Below, in pieces: positions 51,359 through 60,018 of a stretch of 64,000 nucleotides of DNA. This stretch comes from Shewanella nanhaiensis. Lineage in GTDB: Bacteria > Pseudomonadota > Gammaproteobacteria > Enterobacterales > Shewanellaceae. Numbering within the stretch: position 1 is the first letter of the stretch; the number at the start of each line of letters is the position of its first letter. The stretch lies in the NCBI RefSeq assembly GCF_019457885.1, contig NZ_JAHZST010000017.1, positions 1-64,000 on the forward strand, given 5' to 3'. The position numbers were made by a program, and so were the translations under genes. A model generated the notes under the pieces. The model saw nothing but the letters and a program-made list of their open reading frames with translations, did no database searches and was not told the DNA's origin.

Positions 51359-54349
51359 GTGAGCGCTTTATCACTTTCAAGAAAAAGTTTAGTCGGTCGT
51401 CTGATGTTGGCTTTTGGCGTGCTTGGCTTACTGTTACTTCTTTTGGTTTCTCTGGGAAATTTAAGCTTATATTGGGTTAATCAGGCCGATGCTTACCTTT
51501 ATGATAAGGCGCTTCCTGCATCTGAAGCGGCCAGAGAGCTGGCGCAGGCGTCAAACGCGCTGGCGGAAAATGCTCAAGCCCTAGGACGAGTCGAAGAGGA
51601 GCACCAACGGCAGTTTATTGGTCGTAAATTGTCGATAAATAGCACCAATATGCTCAGTGCTATCGCTAAACTTAAATCCTTGCAGGTGCAGAGTGATTGG
51701 CGTCTTGAGCTAACAGCGGGTGAGATTATTCACGACCTGTCGCAACTGGGTAAGCAGGTTGGAAACCGATTATTAGTCGCCAGTAAACTCACCGCGCAGG
51801 GGGAGGCTTTAGCTCTGGCCGCAAGTCATAGTATTGAGCTGCTTGAGGCTGAACTTGCCGTCGTTGACTCTTCCGTGCTAGCTAAATTGAGTCTGGCCTA
51901 TCCAGAGATAGTGGGTCAGAGGAAGAGTGCAGAGCTACTCGATACTGTGATTGAGCATGATATTGATATTCAGGAGCGCTTGAATAGGGCGCTTAAGCTT
52001 ATCCATGATATCGCACTCATTGGCCAGTTACTTCAATCTCCTGAGCAGGAAAAAGGGCTATTGACTGTGTTGAGCAATATGTCTCAGCAGCCTTCAGTTG
52101 TGCCGCCTAGCTCCTATCAACTTCAGCCATTACAAGCATCAATGGATCCCAATGCTGAGGGCTCACAATCCACCATACAGGTCGACCTGATGGCGCTTGA
52201 GCTACTTAAAGGGTTAGTGAGAGATCCTGTGCGTGCCAAAGAGTTAGAGAGGGAGTTTTCAGTGTTAAGGCAGGTATCAGAGGGGCTGACGATACAGAAG
52301 AACTATGTGCATCTGATAAAAACACAGAGCAAGCAACTTATCATGCTCTCAAATAAGTTATATGAACTTAATCAAACGGTTGATCATGCTATGGCTATTC
52401 AGCAGCAGGAGGCCGAAGGCGCTCGTTTGGATTATCTGCAGCAAATAGCTTGGGCCAAAGCGGGGTTGATGGGGACAGGTGTCCTGATGTTTATCGTGAT
52501 CTTGTTTGTGGTTTATCGTGTGATCTACAAGGGGATCGCAGTGAGGCTCAATGAGGCGACCTATGCACTCTCCAGATTGAGTTTGGGCGATACTCAGGTT
52601 GGTATCAACTCCCATGGTGATGATGAGTTAACGGCAATGGCGAGTGCCATTGAGGCCTTTAAACAGAAAACGGCACATAACCAAAAACTTCAATTAGAGC
52701 TTAGAGAGAGTGCCGATGAGTTGAGCGAGCATAAGGCGGCGCTTGAGATCAAAGTTGAAGCCAGAACTCAGGAGCTGGCGATAGCCAATAAACGCTTAGA
52801 CTCTGAAGCCAAAGGCCATGCTCAGGCTCGGACCATGGCTGAGCAAGCTAATCAGGCCAAATCGCTCTTTTTGGCGACCATGAGCCATGAGATCAGAACT
52901 CCCCTCAATGGATTGTTAGGCACCTTAACACTACTGGGGCACTCAAATCTTCCTGTCGCGCAAAAGCAGATGCTGGCCCTATCTCAATACAGTGGAACCC
53001 TGCTGCAGACTGTGTTGAACGATATTCTGGACTTCTCAAGATTGGAGCAGGGGAAACTTGCTAATGAACCTCGTCCTGTGGCCATTAATGATCTGCTCGA
53101 TGAGGTGGTGGCTATCATGCTTGCAGGAGCAGGACTGGCGGGGTTAAATCTGGTGCTCGATAGTGCCAAACTGCCGGAGTGGGTCAATATTGATGGCCCT
53201 AAGTTAAGACAGGTGTTGTTTAACCTTATTGGTAATGGGATTAAGTTTACCCCCAAAGGTGAGGTTAGACTTAAGGTATGGGTGGAGGATAGCGCGCTCT
53301 GCTTCATGGTTGTTGACAGTGGAGTTGGGATCAGCGATGAAGCTAAGAAGCATCTGTTTAAAGCCTATAGTGCGCAATTGAACCAGGGGCGATCTCGTGG
53401 CACAGGTTTAGGACTTGCTATCAGTAAGGAGCTGGTGGAGCTGATGTGTCAGTTGCCTGAGTATGAAGTCAAATCAGTAGAGGCGGGGTTGTTTGAGGGA
53501 GGTTGTAAACCGCTTTGGGTTGAAAGTGAGGCGGGAGCAGGGAGCCGCTTTGGATTTAGTTTGCCACTGGTTATTTGTGAGAAGGCTAGTGAAGGGGGGC
53601 AAGAACCTCAGAGAGTTACAAACAAGAAACGGGTTCTGGTGATAGAGGATAATAAAGTTAATGCTATGGTCGCCCAGGGCTTTCTAGCTCATTTAGGTCA
53701 TGAGTCAGTGCTTGCTGATAGCTGCGCAGAGGCAAGGAGTGTTTATTGCACACAAAGTGCGCATAGCTTCGATGCCATTATGTTAGATATTCAGTTAGGA
53801 GACGGCTCTGGTTTAGTACTTTTAAAAGAGCTAAGAGAGGTGACTTTACACGCATCTCATCAACTGGAGATTGCCGCATTTACCGCCCAGATCCAAGCCG
53901 ATGACATGGACCATTATCGTGAGATAGGCTTCGACCTTGTACTGGGTAAGCCGCTTAATATGCAGATGCTAGCGGCATGGATTGGTGTGGTTAACCCACT
54001 CGAAGAGGAAAGAGTGACAAAGACCTCTCCTGGTGATTATCAAGGGGAACTGTTGGATATCGGGCAGATAGAGCAAGATCTCGAGTATTTGGGTAAGGAT
54101 GCCGTAGAGGAGATGCTGATGCTATACAAAGAGTCGAGCCAAGTTCAACTCTCGGCTCTGTCACAAAAGAGCGAGAATCGAAATACCTTACTTCATGCAT
54201 TAAAGGGAAGCAGTGCCAGCATGGGACTTATCGGATTATCTAAGATGTGTAAGCTACTGGAAACATCTGAATATCAAGATGATGAGTATTTAGGTTTGTT
54301 GCAGTTGCATAAAGACTCTCTGGCTGCATTTAGTCAGCTACTTGGCTAG
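51359..54349 (+). CDS. torS: TMAO hybrid sensor kinase TorS
   Basis: 996 residues. A membrane helix (about 14-36), a long helical periplasmic sensor, a second helix (about 369-390), HAMP, and a histidine-kinase core (MSHEIRTPLNG, His about 510; N box NLIGNGIKFTPKGE; GTGLGLAISKEL). A receiver follows (Asp about 810, IMLDIQLGDG), then an Hpt domain (LLHALKGSSASMG, His about 946). This is the unorthodox phosphorelay layout of E. coli TorS. GTG 51359 is chosen because AAGGA precedes it; the frame extends ten codons further from a TTG. The stop overlaps the ygjV-like gene by 12 bases. Confidence 0.94.
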   Translation: MSALSLSRKSLVGRLMLAFGVLGLLLLLLVSLGNLSLYWVNQADAYLYDKALPASEAARELAQASNALAENAQALGRVEEEHQRQFIGRKLSINSTNMLSAIAKLKSLQVQSDWRLELTAGEIIHDLSQLGKQVGNRLLVASKLTAQGEALALAASHSIELLEAELAVVDSSVLAKLSLAYPEIVGQRKSAELLDTVIEHDIDIQERLNRALKLIHDIALIGQLLQSPEQEKGLLTVLSNMSQQPSVVPPSSYQLQPLQASMDPNAEGSQSTIQVDLMALELLKGLVRDPVRAKELEREFSVLRQVSEGLTIQKNYVHLIKTQSKQLIMLSNKLYELNQTVDHAMAIQQQEAEGARLDYLQQIAWAKAGLMGTGVLMFIVILFVVYRVIYKGIAVRLNEATYALSRLSLGDTQVGINSHGDDELTAMASAIEAFKQKTAHNQKLQLELRESADELSEHKAALEIKVEARTQELAIANKRLDSEAKGHAQARTMAEQANQAKSLFLATMSHEIRTPLNGLLGTLTLLGHSNLPVAQKQMLALSQYSGTLLQTVLNDILDFSRLEQGKLANEPRPVAINDLLDEVVAIMLAGAGLAGLNLVLDSAKLPEWVNIDGPKLRQVLFNLIGNGIKFTPKGEVRLKVWVEDSALCFMVVDSGVGISDEAKKHLFKAYSAQLNQGRSRGTGLGLAISKELVELMCQLPEYEVKSVEAGLFEGGCKPLWVESEAGAGSRFGFSLPLVICEKASEGGQEPQRVTNKKRVLVIEDNKVNAMVAQGFLAHLGHESVLADSCAEARSVYCTQSAHSFDAIMLDIQLGDGSGLVLLKELREVTLHASHQLEIAAFTAQIQADDMDHYREIGFDLVLGKPLNMQMLAAWIGVVNPLEEERVTKTSPGDYQGELLDIGQIEQDLEYLGKDAVEEMLMLYKESSQVQLSALSQKSENRNTLLHALKGSSASMGLIGLSKMCKLLETSEYQDDEYLGLLQLHKDSLAAFSQLLG

Positions 54350-54880
54350 TGCATGGTTGCAAGTGGGCTCATTACCGGATTTATCATAGTGAGTGTCTCT
54401 TGTTAACTGGTAAGTGATCACCCCTATGGTGATTACTTGATATATGACTCCTGACCATGAATGTAAGTGCAGCGATAGTGCTAAGTTGCAGATGTTACTC
54501 ACTAATATACTTAAGCGAAGTTGAGTGCCTCTGCTGTGAATGAGTGCAAAGCTCATGATCACCCCTGCCATTACGGTACACCACTCACTCCAATGCTCTG
54601 CCCATAATAAACCCTGTATTATGGCGAGTGAGGCAAATATGGGAGCAAGAATTGAGATTCTGTAGTAACGGCTAGAGAAAAAACGGCCCATATTCAGCAG
54701 TTGATTTACCATGCCAAGGGGGCTGCCCAGTAAACCTAGGTGAATTGAAGTTAGTCCCGAAGCGATTAAGTTGCCGCTAAGTAGTGCTTTATCATCCCTT
54801 TGAGCGTTAGCCCACCAAGCCAAGAACATTGAGATGAAGCCTAATCCTTGGGCAAAATAGAGATAATGAATGTCAAACAC
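54338..54880 (-). CDS. YgjV-like inner-membrane protein
   Basis: 180 residues, strongly hydrophobic, with about six membrane helices. The N-terminal FLAWWANAQRDDKALLSGNL and SIHLGLLGSPLGMVNQLLNMGRF match the YgjV (Imp-YgjV) family. Function is unknown. It is convergent with torS with a 12-base overlap. Confidence 0.8.
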   Translation of the reverse strand: MFDIHYLYFAQGLGFISMFLAWWANAQRDDKALLSGNLIASGLTSIHLGLLGSPLGMVNQLLNMGRFFSSRYYRISILAPIFASLAIIQGLLWAEHWSEWCTVMAGVIMSFALIHSRGTQLRLSILVSNICNLALSLHLHSWSGVIYQVITIGVITYQLTRDTHYDKSGNEPTCNHALAK

Positions 54881-55098
54881 GAAATGAGATACCTGGTCAA
54901 ATTAACAACGGAGTATTGTCGTTATTTTGAGCTAGATAACTGTGACGGAACCGTGCTTTTTACTTAAGCTCTCACTAATTTTGATGATTTTGTGAGTAAT
55001 GACAATCACTATAAGAAAGGGGGATGAAGCGTTATCAATGAATATTGGTATAGCGCTCCCCATTAGAGATATGAATGGGGAGCGGTGAGTGTTTAGGC

Positions 55099-56283
55099 TT
55101 ATAGATGGATGATGGGATCTGGGTTTCCGTCACGATCATTGCCAGCATTGCCACTACTTTTAGGCTGACCATTTGTCATCATTATTACACCACAAGCTGC
55201 TGGGGCGGCCATCGATGTGCCAGACATGGTGGTGACACCGCCGCCACGTTTGAGTGACGAGATGCTAACACCTGGAGCTGCGTAATCCACAGGTGGGTTC
55301 CCCCAGTTGGACCAGCTGGGCATGTTGTCATTGATATCGGTTGCTGAGATGGTAAATATATTTGCTCCATTGGCGCGTGCAGGGGAGTGATTACTGGCAT
55401 GAGCCCCACTGTTTCCCGCCGCGAGCACAAAAAATATTCCATATGATGCGGCAACTTTGACCGCATTATCTAAAGAGTTGCTTACTCCACCACCTAGGCT
55501 CATATTGGCGCAGTCGCCTGCAGTGGCATTGGCTGCGACATAGTCGATTCCAGCTATTACGCCAGAGGTTGAGCCTGAGCCTCTCGAGTCCAGCACTTTT
55601 ACAGGAACGACAGTGGCGCCAGCTGCGACACCGACAACATCTATGCTGTTATCGATAGCGGCAATAGTGCCCGCAACATGTGTGCCGTGCCCGTGACCAT
55701 CGTTCATGCCAGCATTTTTTCCCTTAGTGAAGGCGGAAAAGCCTCTGTTGGCATCAACATTGAGATCGGCATTGTTAAGGTCAATACCTGTGTCGATTAC
55801 CCAAGCTGTTCTTCCTGTGCCGTCAGCTGAGCCGCCGACTCTGGTTACTCCCCAAGGTGTGCTTTGGGACACGCTGTTATCAGTATCCTCTCCGCCTCCA
55901 CCGTTACCTGGATTCGTGGGTTTTCTTTTGCTGATACTGACGATACTATCTGGGGTAAATGAGTTGACGCTGGGATCATCCCCAAAGGCCTTTTGCGCTG
56001 CAGAGCAGGGCATTGTAATGGTAAAACCTTTGATACTGTGTTTGTAGATATGTGTTAGTTTTGCCGGATTGCTAAGGGTCATATTGGCCCGTTTGAGCAT
56101 GCTGTTGGCAAGGCCTGTGACTTCATTAGAATGAAGGTTGCTCTGCATCTGTACTATGCATTGGTTGTGGATATTATTAAGTGATGAACTGCTGTTTGTG
56201 GGAGCGGTTTCAGCCATCACTGTTAAGTGCGCTGTTCCTGCTAAGGCTAAGGTGATGGCCGAGGCTATCGGAGACGGGTACAT
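55099..56283 (-). CDS. Secreted subtilisin-family (S8) serine protease
   Basis: 394 residues with a signal peptide, a propeptide of about 90 residues of the I9 type, a Gly-rich linker (GNGGGGED) and the catalytic domain. All three catalytic residues are visible: Asp in AWVIDTGID, His in GHGHGTHVAGT and Ser in MSGTSMAAP; the oxyanion Asn is in LAAGNSG. The C-terminal tail is short, with no PPC or sorting domain. It is probably released outside the cell for protein scavenging. No partner gene is adjacent. Confidence 0.92.
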   Translation of the reverse strand: MYPSPIASAITLALAGTAHLTVMAETAPTNSSSSLNNIHNQCIVQMQSNLHSNEVTGLANSMLKRANMTLSNPAKLTHIYKHSIKGFTITMPCSAAQKAFGDDPSVNSFTPDSIVSISKRKPTNPGNGGGGEDTDNSVSQSTPWGVTRVGGSADGTGRTAWVIDTGIDLNNADLNVDANRGFSAFTKGKNAGMNDGHGHGTHVAGTIAAIDNSIDVVGVAAGATVVPVKVLDSRGSGSTSGVIAGIDYVAANATAGDCANMSLGGGVSNSLDNAVKVAASYGIFFVLAAGNSGAHASNHSPARANGANIFTISATDINDNMPSWSNWGNPPVDYAAPGVSISSLKRGGGVTTMSGTSMAAPAACGVIMMTNGQPKSSGNAGNDRDGNPDPIIHL

Positions 56284-56569
56284 AGGCTTCTCTCCAAATA
56301 TTTAGCCTGCTAAACAGAGCCCCTGCGCCTGTGATAGCTGGCTAAAAGACATATCTCTCTAAGTTTAGTTGTCGTAAAGTGGAGCGGCCATTTAGGGTCA
56401 GCTGAACTTTTTTGTGCTGCGTATATTAGTCTTTACACTGGTTTATGATTGATTGAATAATAGGGCATTATTGCCACTATATTTGTTGTCAAAGCTAAAT
56501 ATCCAGAGAGTAAACAGCAGATAATTCTGCTACACTGCGCGCCAATTTCATCGGCATTTAGGTATGGTT

Positions 56570-57811
56570 ATGTCTTTCTCTTCAATGGCGTTAAGTGCCG
56601 AGTTACTTAATGTCTTATCTAAGCTTAACTATAGTGAACCAACACAGGTACAGGCTGAAGCCATTCCCGCTATTTTAGCGGGGGGGGATGTCATGGCGGG
56701 GGCACAAACAGGTACTGGAAAAACAGCAGCGTTTGCCTTGCCTATTCTTGAACTATTGAGCCAATTTAAATCTAGCCAAACTTCACATGAAGTAGCCCCA
56801 GTTCGTGCGCTTATTTTAACGCCGACCCGAGAGTTAGCACTTCAAGTTCATCAAAGTTTTGTTCGCTACGGTAATGGTTTAGCACTTAAGAGTGCAATTG
56901 TGTACGGCGGTGTGAGCATCGATGCGCAGGCTGATACCTTAAAGGCGGGGGTTGATATTCTGATCGCAACACCGGGGCGTCTGCTCGATCATTTAAGGCG
57001 GGGGTCACTCACCTTAACTCAGTTAGCATTTCTGGTTTTCGATGAAGCGGACCGTATGTTGGATATGGGCTTTAAAGATGAGATAGATGCCATACTTAAG
57101 CAGCTGCCTAAAGAGAGACAAACCTTGCTCTTTTCGGCCACCTTCGATGATGGGGTATTTAACTTAAGTAAGCGGTTACTTAAAGCACCTAAATTGATTG
57201 AAGTGGGTAAGCGAAATGCGGCTGCGGGAAAAGTTGAACAACGTGTTTATGCCGTTGATGCTGATAGAAAGAGTGAGCTGCTGTGTCATCTGATGCTCTC
57301 TAAAAAGTGGCAGCAAGTGTTGATCTTTAGCCGAAAAAAACAGGGCGCCGATAAGCTGGCCGCAAAACTTGTGAATGAAGGCGTGAAGGCGCTGGCGTTT
57401 CATGGCGATCTTTCCCAAAGTGTGCGTGAAAAAGTGCTGCACGAGTTTAAAAGTGGAGAGCTGCAAGTGTTGGTGGCTACCGATGTTGCAGCCAGAGGTT
57501 TAGATGTTGAGTCATTAGAGGTGGTGGTGAACTATGAGCTTCCTTTTGTTGCCGAGGATTATGTCCACCGTATTGGGCGTACTGGTCGAGCGGGGAACTC
57601 AGGTCTGGCTATCACACTATATTGTGAAGATGATGCCCTGTTGCTTGAAGAGGTTGAAGCTGTGTTAGATACGCGTCTGCCGCAGCAGTGGCTTGAAGGG
57701 TTTGAACCGGATCTAACTAAAAGTGTCAGCGTGACAAGAAAAAATAGTAAGTCGGCCCAGAAGCAGCGTGCTAGACGTAGAGCGACTGGAAGTAAGAAAG
57801 CAAGACGTTAA
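56570..57811 (+). CDS. DEAD-box RNA helicase, RhlE-like
   Basis: 413 residues with the complete motif set: Q motif (SEPTQVQAEAIP), AQTGTGKTAAF (I), PTRELALQ (Ia), TPGRLLD (Ib), VFDEADRMLDMG (II), FSATF (III), ATDVAARGLD (V) and HRIGRTGRAG (VI). The short Lys/Arg-rich C-terminus (about 385-413) probably aids RNA binding. The closest E. coli type is RhlE. ATG 56570 is preferred over 56564 because TAGG then lies at a normal distance. It is probably involved in ribosome assembly or mRNA turnover. Confidence 0.9.
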   Translation: MSFSSMALSAELLNVLSKLNYSEPTQVQAEAIPAILAGGDVMAGAQTGTGKTAAFALPILELLSQFKSSQTSHEVAPVRALILTPTRELALQVHQSFVRYGNGLALKSAIVYGGVSIDAQADTLKAGVDILIATPGRLLDHLRRGSLTLTQLAFLVFDEADRMLDMGFKDEIDAILKQLPKERQTLLFSATFDDGVFNLSKRLLKAPKLIEVGKRNAAAGKVEQRVYAVDADRKSELLCHLMLSKKWQQVLIFSRKKQGADKLAAKLVNEGVKALAFHGDLSQSVREKVLHEFKSGELQVLVATDVAARGLDVESLEVVVNYELPFVAEDYVHRIGRTGRAGNSGLAITLYCEDDALLLEEVEAVLDTRLPQQWLEGFEPDLTKSVSVTRKNSKSAQKQRARRRATGSKKARR

Positions 57812-57870
57812 ATAACCTTGATAATTGTATCAAAGCCCTAAAATGAGTGAGCTATTGAGGTGGAAATTTC

Positions 57871-59238
57871 GTGGTTGAATTAAATAATGAAAATGACGCT
57901 ACTCAGTTAGATATCGCAGATGTCGTTCAGCTATTGACTGAGGCGGAAGGTCAGGCGCAGTCAGAGGTGTTTGATGAGATCCTTGAGGGAGCTGAATCAG
58001 GAACGGTTGCACTTTTATTAGAATCATTACCTTTAGATGAGCGCTACGACAGGTGGCAGCAGGTCGATGATAATGAGCGGGTGACCGTTCTGAGTTTAAT
58101 GCGTGCCGAACCTAGGCTAGGGATCTTAGAGCAGATGTCGTTAGAGGAGAGCGATCTCCTATTTGCTCAGTTAAGTCCTGAAGATTTGATTGATTGGAGT
58201 GATCACCTTCCCGAGAGCTTAACAGAGAGAGCGTTGGCGAAGATGGGGTTACGCCAGCGAAAGCACTTCGAACTCTATGATCAATACTCTGACAATGAGA
58301 TTGGCCGATATGCCGATCACCAGATGCTGGTGTTGGATCTTAAATCTTCTATTGGCCAGGCACAGAACTTCTTTCGGCGGATCAACTTAGACTGTAACGA
58401 TAAGATTTTTCTTGTTGATGAAAATGATAAGTATCAAGGTGATGTCAGACGCTTTGATATCTTTAAACATGATCCAAGTGAGCCGTTGGCGTCACTACTG
58501 TCTGAAGATAACCGTGCGCTCTCTGCTGATACCTCTCTGATAGAGGCGGCTGAGTCGATGGAACACAGTCGTGAAGTTGAGATGCCCATTGTTGATGATG
58601 AAGGTGTCTTGATTGGGCGAGTGACATTGAGAACAGCAACTATCTTAGTCAGAGAGCACTATGAAGCTCAGTTGATGGCAACGGCGGGTATGGATGAGTC
58701 GGATGATCTGTTTGCGCCTATTGTTAAAGGGGCTCAGCGCCGGGCTATCTGGTTAGGGATCAACTTACTGACCGCTTTTCTGGCGTCTGCGACCATAGGC
58801 TTGTTTGAAGATGTGCTAACCCAAGTGGTTGCGCTTGCCATCTTAATGCCTATTGTGGCGTCGATGGGGGGGATTGCAGGGAGTCAATCGTTAACCTTGA
58901 TGATCCGCGGAATGGCGATGGGACAAGTTTCACCGGGTAACCGCTTTTCACTGCTGAAAAATGAGTTAGGGATAGGCAGCGTTAATGGGATTTTATGGGC
59001 GGGTATTATTGGCGCCGTTGCCGCTTGGTGGTTTGGTGATAACACTATAGGCATGGTGATGGCGTGCGCCATTTTGGTTAATATGCTGGTGGCGGCAATA
59101 GCGGGAGTTTTAGTACCGATTATTTTGCAAAAATGCAATCAAGATGCGGCTCTATCTGGTTCGGTGATCTTGACTACAGTGACCGACGTGGTTGGCTTCT
59201 TCACTTTCTTGGGGATGGCTAGCATACTGTATTTATAG
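57871..59238 (+). CDS. mgtE: Magnesium transporter MgtE
   Basis: 455 residues: a cytoplasmic N domain of helical repeats (about 1-130), two CBS domains (about 135-260; SREVEMPIVDDEGVLIGRVT) and five membrane helices (about 290-455) with PIVASMGGIAGSQSLTLMIRG, the pore signature. It should mediate gated Mg2+ uptake. The start is GTG with GAGG ten bases before. It lies 59 bases after the helicase gene, in the same direction, so the two may share a transcript. Confidence 0.94.
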   Translation: MVELNNENDATQLDIADVVQLLTEAEGQAQSEVFDEILEGAESGTVALLLESLPLDERYDRWQQVDDNERVTVLSLMRAEPRLGILEQMSLEESDLLFAQLSPEDLIDWSDHLPESLTERALAKMGLRQRKHFELYDQYSDNEIGRYADHQMLVLDLKSSIGQAQNFFRRINLDCNDKIFLVDENDKYQGDVRRFDIFKHDPSEPLASLLSEDNRALSADTSLIEAAESMEHSREVEMPIVDDEGVLIGRVTLRTATILVREHYEAQLMATAGMDESDDLFAPIVKGAQRRAIWLGINLLTAFLASATIGLFEDVLTQVVALAILMPIVASMGGIAGSQSLTLMIRGMAMGQVSPGNRFSLLKNELGIGSVNGILWAGIIGAVAAWWFGDNTIGMVMACAILVNMLVAAIAGVLVPIILQKCNQDAALSGSVILTTVTDVVGFFTFLGMASILYL

Positions 59239-59266
59239 ACTTATGCCGTTAATCACTTTTAGATAT

Positions 59267-59296
59267 AAAAAAGCGCTGAATTTTCAGCGCTTTTTT
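59267..59296. terminator. Bidirectional terminator between mgtE and torD
   Basis: Thirteen-base perfect stem AAAAAAGCGCTGA/TCAGCGCTTTTTT with an ATTT loop, T-rich on both strands. It ends both mgtE and torECAD. Confidence 0.93.
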
Positions 59297-59316
59297 GTGT
59301 CAGCTTGTCGCTAAAC

Positions 59317-59988
59317 TTAGTGAGTCGTTTGGCTCAGACCTTCGAGATCTGAAGTGACCCAGCTTTGAGTCAGACGCGCCAGGGCACTGTAAAATGTTCC
59401 TGTGTCGCATTGGGTCACTTTCGCGGCAAAGTTACCTAACCAAGTATTGAGGTAGGACTCAATAAACTTGAGTTGCTCTGCATCGCCGCTGTTTAGGCAG
59501 ATATGCTCGGCATAGGCTAAGATCACCGCGATGTGATCGGCAGGTTCTGGAAAGCTGGTTTGAACCTGCAGCTGACTCTGCTTGAGAAACTGCACCATCT
59601 GCTGATGTTGCTCGCCAAACAGAGGTGTTTCACTACCAGTTTCATTAAGATACAAGCTGGCATAAGGTGAGGCACTGTGTTTTGTTCCAACTAGGAACAG
59701 GCCGCAGTAATCCGCCGCCAGTTCCAGTAGTGCCTTATCAGTTTTTAACGTATTCAGGACAGATATTAATGTATCGATATCTTGTTTGAATGCTGGTTCA
59801 CTGGCAAGTTGTGCCAAAAAGGCCTGTGCCTGCTCACCGGTTAATTCATGCAGAAGTTGATGATCAACCTCCTTAGCGAACAAAGATGAGAGCAGTCGAT
59901 AGACCATAGCTCTCGCCTGATTAACTACTGCCACACTATTCATCTCACTAGCATTCATTTCACTTGCACTCATATTACTTCCATTCAT
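59317..59988 (-). CDS. torD: TorA-specific chaperone TorD
   Basis: Cytoplasmic chaperone that binds the TorA signal and core and helps insert the molybdenum cofactor. Up to 223 residues; the family is about 200-210. LELAADYCGLFLVGTKHSASPYASLYL and EPADHIAVILAY are the diagnostic segments. The first 15 residues come from a 15-base tandem repeat with four in-phase ATGs (59988, 59973, 59958, 59943), so the true start is uncertain; the later ones fit the family length better. It is last in torECAD, 30 bases after torA. Confidence 0.92.
   Translation of the reverse strand: MNGSNMSASEMNASEMNSVAVVNQARAMVYRLLSSLFAKEVDHQLLHELTGEQAQAFLAQLASEPAFKQDIDTLISVLNTLKTDKALLELAADYCGLFLVGTKHSASPYASLYLNETGSETPLFGEQHQQMVQFLKQSQLQVQTSFPEPADHIAVILAYAEHICLNSGDAEQLKFIESYLNTWLGNFAAKVTQCDTGTFYSALARLTQSWVTSDLEGLSQTTH
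59944..59988 (-). repeat. 15-base tandem repeat at the torD start
   Basis: Three imperfect units (ATGAATGGAAGTAAT, ATGAGTGCAAGTGAA, ATGAATGCTAGTGAG) encode MNGSN-MSASE-MNASE. Each unit supplies an in-frame ATG and a purine-rich stretch that could serve as ribosome site for the next. Confidence 0.85.
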
Positions 59989-60018
59989 ACGTGTTACTTA
60001 TTCCTGATGTTTTGGTGA

